From: CAZFLM01 sp964519955
GTDB taxonomy: Bacteria; Armatimonadota; Chthonomonadetes; Chthonomonadales; CAJBBX01
Length of the DNA: 64,000 bases
Direction: 5' to 3'
Assembly: GCA_964519955.1 (NCBI GenBank)
Contig: CAZFLM010000023.1
Span: 1 to 64,000, forward strand
Shown one piece after another: positions 8,768 through 18,100 of this stretch. The position numbers were made by a program, and so were the translations under genes. Numbering within the stretch: position 1 is the first letter of the stretch; each line of letters starts with the position of its first letter. Under the pieces are notes generated by a model, which did no database searches, was not told the origin of the DNA, and worked only from the letters and a program-made list of their open reading frames with translations.

Positions 8768-9142
8768 ATGAAACTCAAAGTCCTACTGGCCATTGTCGCG
8801 CTTCTGTGTCTGCCGCTGTCCGTGCTCTCCCAGCCGAAGCACTCCCCGCACGCGGCACAGCCCCGCGACACCAAGACCGGGCGGTTCGTCAAGAAGACGG
8901 TCGTCACCAAGGCCGGCCCCGCGCGCGACGCCAAGACCGGACGCTTCGTCAAGAAGACGGTCGTCACGAAAGCCGGCCCCGCGCGCGACGCGAAGACCAG
9001 ACGCTTCGTCAAGGCGACGACCGTCGCGAAGGCCGGCCCGGCGCGCGATGCGAAGACCGGACGCTTCGTCAAGAAAACGGTCGTCACGAAGGCCGGCCCC
9101 GCACGCGATGCGAAGACCGGACGCTTCGTCAAGAAGAAGTAG
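8768..9142 (+). CDS. Secreted basic protein made of 20-residue tandem repeats
   Basis: A 124-residue protein. Residues 1-21 are a signal peptide (MKLKVLLAIVALLCLPLSVLS). The rest is four and a half copies of a 20-residue unit of the form KTGRFVKKTVVTKAGPARDA; unit 3 has changed to KTRRFVKATTVAKAGPARDA. Lys and Arg dominate, so the mature protein is strongly basic and probably disordered, perhaps binding nucleic acid, acidic glycan or the cell surface. KTGRFV-type repeats occur in unrelated viral and bacterial proteins without assigned function. A possible weak promoter TACAAT lies at 8669 but lacks a good -35. A strong terminator follows. Confidence 0.75.
   Translation: MKLKVLLAIVALLCLPLSVLSQPKHSPHAAQPRDTKTGRFVKKTVVTKAGPARDAKTGRFVKKTVVTKAGPARDAKTRRFVKATTVAKAGPARDAKTGRFVKKTVVTKAGPARDAKTGRFVKKK
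8873..9139 (+). repeat. In-frame 60-bp minisatellite
   Basis: Five units begin at 8873, 8933, 8993, 9053 and 9113 (the last truncated after nine codons). The period is exactly 60 bases, so copy-number change keeps the reading frame. Differences between units are mostly synonymous except in unit 3, which suggests selection on the encoded repeat. Confidence 0.9.
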
Positions 9143-9165
9143 CGGCGCACACGGCCCGAGGTGAA

Positions 9166-9198
9166 CGAGCCCCCGCGGCATCAGCCGGCGGGGGCTCG
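9166..9198. terminator. Bidirectional intrinsic-type terminator
   Basis: CGAGCCCCCGC (9166-9176) pairs perfectly with GCGGGGGCTCG (9188-9198) around an 11-base loop. It lies between the convergent repeat-protein gene and the PEP-CTERM gene and can serve both. The T-tract is weak on either side. Confidence 0.7.
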
Positions 9199-9223
9199 CT
9201 GTTGTCTGGCCTCTTGCAAGTGC

Positions 9224-9955
9224 CTACGCGCGTCGCGGACGCAGAACGAGCAGGAGCGGCAGGACCGAAGACAGGACCAGCACGCAGGCCGCGGGCTCCG
9301 GTACGACGGTCACGCGCATGTTGTCCAGACCGAACTCGCCGAACGAGTTGGATCCCTGGGGCGACAGGCGGAACGTCACCGAAGAGACCGGCACATCCAG
9401 CTTGCCGATCATCAGCAGCGGGTCGAGCGGACTGACGCGCCACTGCCAGTAGTAACCCGTCGAGTTCAGGTCCAGCGACTGCAGGCCCCACATGCCGTTC
9501 GGGCCGAGGTCCACCCAGAGCCACTCGTCGGACGAGCCCCCGGCCGGGTCCTGAGATGCGGCAATGAAGTCGAAGCCCAGGTCCACGATGGGCTGGGAGA
9601 AGCTGACGGTAAGCGCAGCCGTGCCGTACGCGCCATTGTCGTCAGGGTAGTTGGTGCGGCCGCCGAACACGAGATTGCCGCTGATAGGCGAGTCCGCGAT
9701 CATGATGGCCGTGTTGTCATGGATGCCGAACTGAGTCGACGCAGATACCGTCGCGAACGTCGCTGTGAGGAGTGAGTCGTCGGAGGGGACGGAGAACGGA
9801 GAGGGCGGGTCGCCCAGGCTCGGCGGGTCGTTCACGCCGGGCAGGATGTTCTCGAACGTCCACTCGACCGTCAGGGGCAGCCCGGCAGCCGGCCTGGTGA
9901 TCAGGGCCAGCACGGCGCCGCACGCGAAGACAGCAATCAGCCTTCTTGTTGTCAT
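9224..9955 (-). CDS. PEP-CTERM sorting domain protein
   Basis: A 243-residue secreted protein with a signal peptide (MTTRRLIAVFACGAVLALI), a beta-rich middle rich in Asp, Gly, Ser and aromatic residues, and the C-terminal tripartite signal VVPEPAACVLVLSSVLPLL ending in RPRRA. This signal is recognised by exosortase, which is not encoded here. GGGAGGGG precedes the ATG at 9955, which is preferred over an earlier in-frame start. The core resembles exported single-domain PEP-CTERM proteins of unknown function, probably surface or matrix associated. Confidence 0.88.
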   Translation of the reverse strand: MTTRRLIAVFACGAVLALITRPAAGLPLTVEWTFENILPGVNDPPSLGDPPSPFSVPSDDSLLTATFATVSASTQFGIHDNTAIMIADSPISGNLVFGGRTNYPDDNGAYGTAALTVSFSQPIVDLGFDFIAASQDPAGGSSDEWLWVDLGPNGMWGLQSLDLNSTGYYWQWRVSPLDPLLMIGKLDVPVSSVTFRLSPQGSNSFGEFGLDNMRVTVVPEPAACVLVLSSVLPLLLVLRPRRA

Positions 9956-10021
9956 GGACCCCTCCCATCGCCCGAGTGCCGCGCGACAACCACCGCGACA
10001 CAGGTCCACGGGCCCGGTAGC

Positions 10022-10423
10022 CTACCGGTACACCTTGAGACGAGCCGTCGCGCTCCTCGTCACGCCGTTGTACGTGTAGGAGCCGACGATGCTGGTCGTC
10101 TCCGGCTGGCGCTGCACGGACTGGTAGGTGTTGAGGTACGTGCCCACCAGCTTGCCGACCCCTGACTCCGCGAACACAGCGCCCGCCGCAGTCACGTCCT
10201 CGGTGATAGAACTCCCGTCGGACATATCGAACGTCGCGTAGAGCAGATAGGTCTGAGCGAGCCCCGACTTGATGTTCGATGCGTTCGGGATGATCTGCAC
10301 GCTCACGAGACTGACCTTGGTCGGATCGTCGTTCGCCGAGACGGCTACCGGGCCCGCCAACGCGAGCGCCAGCGCCGCCGCCGCTCCGAGCAGGCCCCAG
10401 ATACCTCCGGATCGCCTCGCCAT
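10022..10423 (-). CDS. Secreted Ig-like (BIG2-like) single-domain protein
   Basis: A 133-residue protein. Residues 1-30 are a signal peptide (GLLGAAAALALALAGPVAVSA). The remainder fits one bacterial Ig-like domain: VSLVSVQIIPNASNI, then YATFDMSDGSSITEDVT, then SYTYNGVTRSATARLKVY, matching the strand order of BIG2 domains found on surface proteins. GGAAGGAG before the ATG at 10423 fixes the start. It lies 66 bases upstream of the PEP-CTERM gene on the same strand and is probably co-transcribed with it. The binding target is unknown. Confidence 0.7.
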   Translation of the reverse strand: MARRSGGIWGLLGAAAALALALAGPVAVSANDDPTKVSLVSVQIIPNASNIKSGLAQTYLLYATFDMSDGSSITEDVTAAGAVFAESGVGKLVGTYLNTYQSVQRQPETTSIVGSYTYNGVTRSATARLKVYR

Positions 10424-10789
10424 GGACGTCTCCTTCCGGTCCACCGGACCGGTGTGTGCGAGTCCCCTCCGACCCATCGGCGCGTTGTCGAAGGCGCGCC
10501 GACCCCCCGTGGTCGGCGGGGGGATGGCCTTCACACAGATGATTCATTGCATGAAACGTGCCAATCTGTTATCTATGCCTGTCCGGGACGGCGTTACGCT
10601 GGCAGGCAGCGGAACCAAGTGGAAGCCGCTTGGCAAGGGGTGGCGCGCGGGCGTAACGCCCTGGACGTGGCGTACCGGGGATGCGGCCGCTGCCTGGTGT
10701 GCGCAGGAGGCCCCGGCCGATACCAGGCACGAGAGCTGCGGTGGGATGGGCCTCCGTGCCCGTCCAGCGCCGCTCATGAACAGGTAAGG
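10424..10789. other. Intergenic region with one dispersed GGGCCTCCGTGCC element
   Basis: This 366-base gap has no credible gene. Bases 10735-10775 carry GGTGGGATGGGCCTCCGTGC, an element also found at 18455 and 31231 and related to the tandem array at 63651. The AT-richer patch at 10540-10575 is the likely promoter region for the Ig-like protein gene, but no clear hexamer pair was found. Confidence 0.5.
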
Positions 10790-13687
10790 CTAGAGCCCCT
10801 GCAGCGCGTACTCCACGGCCGACTGCATGTGCCTGCGGCGTCCCGCAGCCCATGCGGCGTCGACGGCCGCGTCGGACCGCCCGGATCGCAGATCGGCGAC
10901 ACACCGGTTCCAGAGGAAGGTGTCGGCCGGCTGGACGACGATGCCGAACTCCTCACGCAGGGCTTCGGCGGCGCCGAGAAGGTCGGCCGCTCGCTCGTAG
11001 TCGCCTCGCGCCAGGGCGGCAGCGGCGGCGCTTGGCAGCGCCAGGGGCACCAGCCAGTAGCGGCCCGAGCCCCAGAGGCCGGAGATGCCCTCGCGCAGAA
11101 GGGGCTCCGCGGACGCCGCGTCGCCGGCCTCGCACGCCATCGCCGCCAGGTTCACGGCCGCGAGCGCGAGAGACAGCTTCTCTCCGGCGGCCAACGCGGC
11201 CTCCCGGCTCTGCTCGTAGCAGCGGCGCGCCGCCTCGGAGTTGCCCGTCCGCCGGTGCACCTCGCCCAGGTTCCCCAGTAGAGTGGCCGTGCCGCCGGTG
11301 TCGCCCAACGCCCGCAGCCGGTCGAGCGCATCCTCCCAGTACGCGGCGGCGCATTCGAAGCGCTCGGCGCCATACGCCGCATCGCCGAGCGCCTCCAGCG
11401 CCCACGCGATGCCCGCCGCGGACTGCGCCTCCGAGTAGATCGAGTAGGCCTCCTCCGCGTACACCCGCGCCTCCTCGTGGCACCCCTGGCCCCACGCGGA
11501 GTCGGCAGCCGCCAGCAGCACGCGCGCGCGCAGCATCGTTCGCCCCTCGGCGCCCTTGCAGCGAAGTGCGGAGCGGAGCCGCTTCATGCCCTCCAACCGG
11601 GAGTTCGCCATCCAGAAGAGGGCCATGCCCGAAGCGAACCGCAGCGCCTCCTCGCCCTCCGAGACCTCGAGGCAGAAGTCCATCGCCGCCCGCACGTCGT
11701 CGTGCTCGGCGCGCACACGTTCGAGCCACTCCTCCTCGGTCAGGCCGGTGTCGCTCCGCTGCGTCACGAGGTCGCGGAAGGTGTCGCGATGCCGGCGGCG
11801 GGTGGCGTCCTCCTCGCCCGCGGCGGAGAGCAGCTCGCGCGCATACTGCCGCACGGTCTCCAGAAGGCGGTACCGGCCGCCGCCCTGCGGATCGTGGACG
11901 ACGAGCGAGCGATCGACGAGGCCCAGCAGGTTGGCCATCACCTCGGCGGGACTGCCGCACGGGGCGCAGACGGCCTCCGCGGCGTCGTGAGTCCAGCCGG
12001 AGGCGAAGACGGAGAGCTGGCGGAGCAGGCACTGCTCCTGGTCCGACAGCAGGCGATAGCTCCAGTCCATGGTGGCGGCCAACGCTCGGTGCCGCTCGGG
12101 CCCCGCGGCATTGCCGGACGTCAGCAGGTCGAACCGGTCGGCGAGATGGCTCTCGATCTCCCCGGGCGCCATCGCCCGCACGCGTGCCGCGGCCAACTCG
12201 ATCGCGAGAGGGATACCGTCCAGGCTGCGGCTGATCCGGGCGACCGAGGTGGCGTTGGCCGAGGTCAGCGCGAACCCCGGCTGCACTGCCTTTGCCCGCC
12301 GCACAAAGAGGCGAACGGCGTCGAAGCCCATCAGGACCTCGGCCCCGTCCCCGCCCCCGTTCCCGTCGTGATGCGGCTCGCACGGCGGGGGCACGCTCAG
12401 CGGCGGAACGGCGTAGGCTGCCTCCCCGACAATGCCCAGAACCTGCCGGCTCGTCGCCAGGACGCGGACGCGCGGGCAGCCGCTCAGGATGGCTCGGGCG
12501 GCTTCGGCGCACGCGTCCACCAGGTGCTCGCAGTTGTCCAGAACCACCAACACCGTTCGCCCGCGCAGCGTCCGCACGATGATGTCGAGCGGCTCGTGGC
12601 GAGGCTCGTCCGGCAGCCCGAGCGAGGCGGCGATGGCGGCGGGCACGCGGTCCTCATCCACCACGGGAGACAGGTCGACGAACCACACCCCATCGAGGAA
12701 CTCGGGAGCGCACTGCGCCGCCACGTGGGTGGCCAGCCGGGTCTTCCCAACGCCCCCTGGCCCGGACAACGTCACCAGGCGCGTCGAGAGGAGCAGCTCG
12801 GCGATCTCCCCGGCCTCCCGATCGCGGCCCACCATCTCGGTGAGCGGACAGGGCAGCGACGACGCAGCATCGGAGTACATCGGCGCGGCGAGGGCGCTGC
12901 TCTGGCGAACGGGCGGCTGCGAGGACTGGACGCGCGAGCGGGCCTCTGCCCGGAGTTCCTCGTAGAGGGCCGTCGTCGAAGGGTCGGGATCGCATCGCAG
13001 CTCGTCCGACAGCCTCAGGCGCAGCGCCCGGTAGCACTCGACGACTGCAGCGTGGTCGCCGGCCCGTGCCAGCGCGCTCATCAGCAATCGAACCGTGGAC
13101 TCGCGGAGCGGGTCGACGAGCGTGGCCCGACGCAGCAGGTCAGCGGCCTCGCGAGGCGATCCGGCCTCGAGCTGGTACGATGCGAGCCGCTCGACGGTCG
13201 ACAGCCACGTCTGCTCGCGCGGGTCTCGTTCGCTGAGGACCCACTCCTCGGCGCAGCCCTCCAGCAGCGGACCTCGATACAGCGCCACCGCGCGCTCGAG
13301 GTCGCTCGTATGCCCGCGCGCAACCGCCTCGTCGAAGGCGATCACGTCGACCTCGTCGGCGGTGGCCTGCAACCTGAGCGTGCGCAGAGTGGTCGACTCG
13401 ACCCGCGACGCATGCGGCCCGAGCGCGCGGCGGAGATCCATCAGGCTCTGACGAAGCGACGCAGACGCCGCGCCCTCTTCCGAGTCCGGCCAGAGCGCAG
13501 CGATGAGGAAGTCGCGCGTCACCTCGCGCCCGTGCCGCAGCGCGAGGAGCGCCAGCAGCCACTCACCCTTGCGGGAGCGCAGGCGGGGCATGGGCTGGCC
13601 GTCGACGATCACCTCGACCTGGCCGAACAGGCATATGCGGAGCCCCGGATGCTGGTCGAGGCCATCGGTTGGGCTGTTGGGCGCCAT
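10790..13687 (-). CDS. BTAD/NB-ARC (AfsR-like STAND) transcriptional regulator
   Basis: A 965-residue cytoplasmic regulator. Order: winged helix (LRICLFGQVEVIVDGQPM, then SRKGEWLLALLALRHGREV), bacterial transcriptional activator domain (about 110-265), NB-ARC NTPase with Walker A GPGGVGKT (Lys315) and Walker B VLVVLDNCEHLVD, then TPR-like helices to the end. The layout is that of AfsR/SARP and related STAND regulators that switch on ATP. The ATG at 13687 is supported by GGGGAGAA; the frame continues upstream without an RBS. No adjacent target is obvious; the neighbouring RND/rhodanese block lies upstream on the same strand beyond a terminator. Confidence 0.88.
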   Translation of the reverse strand: MAPNSPTDGLDQHPGLRICLFGQVEVIVDGQPMPRLRSRKGEWLLALLALRHGREVTRDFLIAALWPDSEEGAASASLRQSLMDLRRALGPHASRVESTTLRTLRLQATADEVDVIAFDEAVARGHTSDLERAVALYRGPLLEGCAEEWVLSERDPREQTWLSTVERLASYQLEAGSPREAADLLRRATLVDPLRESTVRLLMSALARAGDHAAVVECYRALRLRLSDELRCDPDPSTTALYEELRAEARSRVQSSQPPVRQSSALAAPMYSDAASSLPCPLTEMVGRDREAGEIAELLLSTRLVTLSGPGGVGKTRLATHVAAQCAPEFLDGVWFVDLSPVVDEDRVPAAIAASLGLPDEPRHEPLDIIVRTLRGRTVLVVLDNCEHLVDACAEAARAILSGCPRVRVLATSRQVLGIVGEAAYAVPPLSVPPPCEPHHDGNGGGDGAEVLMGFDAVRLFVRRAKAVQPGFALTSANATSVARISRSLDGIPLAIELAAARVRAMAPGEIESHLADRFDLLTSGNAAGPERHRALAATMDWSYRLLSDQEQCLLRQLSVFASGWTHDAAEAVCAPCGSPAEVMANLLGLVDRSLVVHDPQGGGRYRLLETVRQYARELLSAAGEEDATRRRHRDTFRDLVTQRSDTGLTEEEWLERVRAEHDDVRAAMDFCLEVSEGEEALRFASGMALFWMANSRLEGMKRLRSALRCKGAEGRTMLRARVLLAAADSAWGQGCHEEARVYAEEAYSIYSEAQSAAGIAWALEALGDAAYGAERFECAAAYWEDALDRLRALGDTGGTATLLGNLGEVHRRTGNSEAARRCYEQSREAALAAGEKLSLALAAVNLAAMACEAGDAASAEPLLREGISGLWGSGRYWLVPLALPSAAAAALARGDYERAADLLGAAEALREEFGIVVQPADTFLWNRCVADLRSGRSDAAVDAAWAAGRRRHMQSAVEYALQGL

Positions 13688-13814
13688 TGTGCAGTTCTCC
13701 CCGTTCACCAGACATCCGAACGCCCAGCGCGGTTTCACGGAATACCGACAGGGGCTACACCGAAGCTCACGGATCGCCCACGCTCGCAGGCTCCGCCACT
13801 CTACAGGACGGTTC

Positions 13815-13845
13815 GGCCGCCCCGATCCGTTGAGCCGGGGCGGCC
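13815..13845 (-). terminator. Terminator after DUF2892-rhodanese unit
   Basis: GGCCGCCCCG (13815-13824) pairs with CGGGGCGGCC (13836-13845) around an 11-base loop. It lies 36 bases after the stop of the small Cys protein and separates that unit from the BTAD regulator gene. Confidence 0.55.
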
Positions 13846-13880
13846 CGCCGTCACGCATATACCAGCGCGGCGCCCGCGCC

Positions 13881-14192
13881 CTACCCTATCACCCGGATCG
13901 TGGCATCCCTCGGCAGCGCGAGGCCCGCCGCCACCTCCACGGCCTTGACGATGCCGGCCGGCACGGGGCATGCCGGGTGCTTGCAGTGCTTGGCCGCCAA
14001 GGCCAGCGTGAGCGGCCCCTCGCCTCGATGGGTGATCTCGCGGAACGGGTCGACGCTCTTCAGCTCCGCCGCCAGCCTCTGAATGCCTGCGCACGGGCTC
14101 TCGATCGCCAGCACGCACTCGTCGCCCTCCATCCGCGCTTCGACCGTTGTGGTGAACCCGCAGACGCCTGCCTCGATCTCAGCCTTCGCCAC
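13881..14192 (-). CDS. Small Cys-containing conserved protein, DUF6951-like
   Basis: A 103-residue protein with CGFTTTVEARMEGDE, then IESPCAGIQRLAAEL and AKHCKHPACPVPAGIVKAVE. The spaced cysteines (CGF, SPC, CKHPAC) suggest a thiol or metal role. It resembles a small uncharacterised family (possibly DUF6951) often found near sulfur or redox genes; this name is from memory and uncertain. It follows the rhodanese gene by 33 bases and ends the operon before a terminator. Confidence 0.6.
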   Translation of the reverse strand: MAKAEIEAGVCGFTTTVEARMEGDECVLAIESPCAGIQRLAAELKSVDPFREITHRGEGPLTLALAAKHCKHPACPVPAGIVKAVEVAAGLALPRDATIRVIG

Positions 14193-14225
14193 GCCCCTCT
14201 CCTCCCCGATGCGCCCGACAGACGC

Positions 14226-14630
14226 TCAGCGCCCGAACCTGGGCCACAGCCTGCCACTCAGCAAGTTCTGCACGACGCCCCGGCCTTCCTGGGCAGGCTC
14301 GACAGGCAGCCCCGCTCGGATCCAGGCGGACATCCCGCCTCGCACTTTGGTGACGTCCGCGTGACCGGCTTCGGCAAGTTGCCGCGCCGCAATCGCGCTG
14401 CGCCCGCCCGAGTGGCAGATCACGTAGACCGGCCGATCGCGGGGCACCTCGCCCAGCCGGTCGCCCAGACTGGGCAGCGGGATCAGCCCGGCCTCCGGCG
14501 CGTGCCCCGACTCATACTCGGCGCTGCTGCGCACATCCAGCAGGTAGGCGCCGTTCCCCAAGGCAGCATGGGCCTCGTGCACGTCGGCATCATTCGGCAG
14601 GCAGGGCCGCCCGGGGCTGCTCGTGCTCAT
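14226..14630 (-). CDS. Rhodanese domain protein
   Basis: A 134-residue single rhodanese domain: LLDVRSSAEYESGHAPEAG (CH2A-like) and the active-site loop VICHSGGRS with catalytic Cys72, which would carry the persulfide in sulfur transfer or thiosulfate/glutathione persulfide handling. Its ATG overlaps the stop of the DUF2892 gene in an ATGA, so the two are coupled. In E. coli YgaP the same two modules are fused in one membrane protein; here they are split and in the opposite order. Confidence 0.88.
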   Translation of the reverse strand: MSTSSPGRPCLPNDADVHEAHAALGNGAYLLDVRSSAEYESGHAPEAGLIPLPSLGDRLGEVPRDRPVYVICHSGGRSAIAARQLAEAGHADVTKVRGGMSAWIRAGLPVEPAQEGRGVVQNLLSGRLWPRFGR

Positions 14631-14851
14631 CGGCAGCACCCCCCGCCGTTCCCTGCCACACCGGCTCGCTGCGCTCCGAGCTTCGTCAGGATCCAGACCA
14701 TCGGGCACCAGTCGGTGAACGCCGACTGGAACAGGTTCAGCCCCACGAATGCCGTGAACGCATAGAACCACGGGCTCACGGTGTATCCCAGCACCACGGT
14801 CGCCATGATGACGACCCCGGCGATCAAGCGAAGCCATCGCTCCACGTTCAT
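14627..14851 (-). CDS. DUF2892 (YgaP-like) small membrane protein
   Basis: A 74-residue protein with MNVERWLRLIAGVVIMATVV and then a second hydrophobic hairpin (YTVSPWFYAFTAFVGLNLFQ) followed by FTDWCPM, the signature of DUF2892 inner-membrane proteins. The tail ends GGGCC, adding two cysteines next to the conserved one. It is translationally coupled to the rhodanese and probably anchors it functionally at the membrane. It starts 291 bases after the RND permease stop, across a repeat array. Confidence 0.85.
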   Translation of the reverse strand: MNVERWLRLIAGVVIMATVVLGYTVSPWFYAFTAFVGLNLFQSAFTDWCPMVWILTKLGAQRAGVAGNGGGCCR

Positions 14852-14869
14852 TGTGTGCCTCCTCCGCAC

Positions 14870-15130
14870 CTTCCCAGCGGCAGCGACGGAGCGCCGCCCT
14901 CCATAGGCTGTACCACCGGCCCTGGACCGCCGCCGCCCTCGGCGGCAGCGCACCCACCCGTGGGGCGCGCCCTCCGCGGCGCGCCGGGTCCTTCTCCGTG
15001 CACTGTCGTGGACCGCCGCCGCCCTCGGCGGCAGCCCGCCAACCCGTGGGACGGGGTCTCCCCACGCCCTGCACCACCCCGTGGGGCGCGCCCTCCGCGG
15101 CGCGCCGGGTCCCCACGCCCTGCACCCACC
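14870..15130. repeat. Alternating two-module hairpin repeat array
   Basis: Module 1, GGACCGCCGCCGCCCTCGGC..., occurs at 14923-14949 and 15009-15035 and folds as CCGCCG/CGGCGG. Module 2, with GGCGCGCC on both sides of CTCCGC, occurs at 14958-14991 and 15079-15112 and forms an eight-base perfect stem. The modules alternate 1-2-1-2. The stretch CGACGGAGCGCCGCCCTCC at 14884 links it to the array at 63651. It fills the 290 bases between the RND permease and DUF2892 genes and could terminate or process the transcript. Confidence 0.75.
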
Positions 15131-15141
15131 CGTACCGTTCC

Positions 15142-18100
15142 TTACGCCGCCTCGGGCTCCACCGGCTTCGGCGCGTGCCGCTCCTCCCGGGCCTTCATCA
15201 TGTAGTAGAGGATCGGAACCGCCATCCGCGAGAGCAGCGTCGAGGCGATCTCTCCGGCCATCAGCGAGATGGCGAGGCCCTGGAAGATCGGGTCGAACAG
15301 GATCACGAACGACCCGACGATGACCGCGGCCGCCGTCAGCAGCATCGGCCGGAACCGCGTGGCGCCGGCGTCGATGACCGCCTGCTCCAGCGGCATGCCC
15401 TGCCTCATGCGCAGCTCGATGAAGTCGACCAGGATGATCGAGTTCCGCACGATGATCCCAGCCCCGGCGATGAAGCCGATCATGCTCGTCGCCGTGAAGA
15501 ACGCCCCCATCAGCGCGTGGGCCGGCAGGATGCCGATGAGCGTCAGCGGGATCGGAGCCATGATCACCAGCGGCGTCTTGAACGACTGGAACCACGCCAC
15601 CACCAGGATGTAGATGATCACCAGGACCGCGGCGAACGCGATGCCCAGATCGCGGAACACCTCGTACGTGATGTGCCACTCGCCGTCCCACTTCATCTGC
15701 AGCTTGTCCGTCGTGAAGGGCACGTGCGTCGTCAGCACGTTCAGCTTGTAGCCCTCGGGCAACTGCAGCTTGTCGACCGCCTTGTTCATCGCCAGGATCG
15801 CGTAGACGGGACTCTCCTGACGCCCTGTCACGTCGCCCGTCACATAGACCACGGGCAGCAGGTTCTTGTGGTAGATCGACTTGTCCGTCCCGATCGCGAC
15901 CGGCTTCACCACCTCGCTCAGCGGCACCAGGTGCCCGTCGCGCGCTGCCACGAAGAGCTGCTGCAGCTCGCGGAGGCCGCTTCGTTCGGCGCGAGGCAGC
16001 CGCACCACGATTGGCACGTCCTCGCGTGACCCTTCATCGTGCGCCAGCCCGACCGACGCGCCGGACAGTCCCATCGAGAGCGTGCGGTTCACCGAGGCTG
16101 TGTCCACGCCGAGCAGCGCCGCCTTCTCCTTGTCCACCGCGTACTGATAGGTGGGCTGGTCGTCGTCCATGTACCAGTCGGCGTCCGCGACGCCTTCGGT
16201 CTGCCTGAAGACGCCCAGCACCTGCCGCGCCACCTCGGTCCGGCGCTCCATGCTGGGGCCGTACACCTCCGCGACCAGCGTCTGCAGAACGGGCGGTCCC
16301 GGCGGCACCTCCGCCACCTTCACACGGATGCCCCACTCCCTGGCGATGCGCGCGATCTCCGGGCGGATGCGCTTCACGATGGCGTGGCTCTGGGCCTTGC
16401 GCTCGCCCTTGCCCACCAGGTTCACCTGCAGGTCCGCCTGGTTCGCCCCGCGCCGCATGAAGTAGTGCCGCACGAGCCCGTTGAAGTTGTACGGGCTTGC
16501 GGTCCCCACGTACATCTGGTAGTCACGCACCTCCGGTATCGTGGCGATGTAGTCGCCCACCGCCCTAGCAGCGGCCGCGGTCTGTTCCAGCGTCGTCCCG
16601 GTCGGCATGTCGACCATGACCTGGAACTCGTTCTTGTTATCGAACGGCAGCATCTTGACGGTTACCGCCTTGATCGCAACGAGCCCCATGGCGCCGACCA
16701 GCAGCACCGCCACGACCGCGAAGAACGACCATCGCGCCAGGGGCTTGCGCAGCATGGGGGTCATCATGGCGCGGTACATGCGCGTCAGGAAGTCGTCGCC
16801 CCCGCTCTCGCCATGCTTCCCATGCCCCGACTTGCCGTGCTCGCCCTTGAGCAGCCGGAAGGCAGCCCACGGCGTCACGATGAACGCGATCAGCAGCGAG
16901 AAGATCATCGCCGCGGAGGCGCCGACCGGGATCGGCCGCATGTACGGGCCCATCAGGCCGCCGACGAACGCCATCGGCAGGATGGCCGCGATGACCGCGA
17001 ACGTCGCCAGGATCGTCGGGTTGCCCACCTCATCCACCGCATGGATGGCTGCCTCCAGCGGCGGCTGCCTCTCGCCCTCCGGCATCCGGTAGTGCCGCAC
17101 GATGTTCTCGACAACCACGATGGCGTCGTCAACCAGGATGCCGATGGAGAAGATGAGCGCGAACAGCGTGATCCGGTTCAGCGTGTAGCCGTACAGGTAG
17201 AACACCAGCAGCGTCAGCGCCAACGTCACGGGAATCGCCACGAGGACGACCAGCGACTCCTTCCGCCCCAGCGCGATCGCGATGAGCAGCGTCACGGAGA
17301 GGACCGCGAGCATCATGTGGAACAGCAGCTCGCCGGACTTCTCGCTCGCGGTCTCACCATAGTTGCGGGTCTCAGTGACCGTGACGTCCGACGGGATGAT
17401 CTTGCCCTTCAGGCTCTCGACCTTCGCCAGCACCTGGTGCGCGATGTCGATCGCGTTGGTGCCCTGCCGCTTCGCCACGGAGATTGTCACCGCGTGCTGC
17501 AGGCGGTTGATCGGCCCGGTACTCTCCGCGCGCCCGGCCGGCCCCACGCCGAACGCCACGTAGTCGGTCGGCTCGGCAGGACCGTCCACCACGGTCGCCA
17601 CGTCGCGCAGGTAGACCGGCCGCCGATTGGCGACGCCAACCACAACCGCGGCCACGTCGTCCGCCGTCCGCAGGAACTCGCCCGTCTTCACCGCGATGTC
17701 CGCGTTGTTGCGCGAGAACGCCCCTGCCAACGCCCGCTGGTTCGCTCCGCCCAGCGCGTTCGCCACGCCGTCCGGCGTCAGCCCGAACCCGGCGACCTTC
17801 GCGCGGTCCAGCGTCACCCGCACCTCGCGGCGCAGGCCCCCGATGATGCTCGTCTCCGAGACGTTGTCGACCTGCTTGACGGCGTCCTCGACGCGAGCCG
17901 CGATCTGCCGCAGCGCGAACGAGTCGTAGCGCGTCGAGTGCAGCGTGAGCGCCAGGATCGGCACGTCGTCGATGGAGCGCGGCTTGATGATGGGCGGCGA
18001 TGCGCCGGGCGGGATGATGTCGAAGTGCGACTGCAGCTTCTCGCGCAGCCTGACGAACGCCGCCTCCTGGTTCTGCCCCACGAGGAACCGCACCACCGCC

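Noticed and set aside
11477..13948. 823-codon plus-strand open frame
   Set aside because: Antisense to the BTAD/NB-ARC regulator, no recognisable fold.
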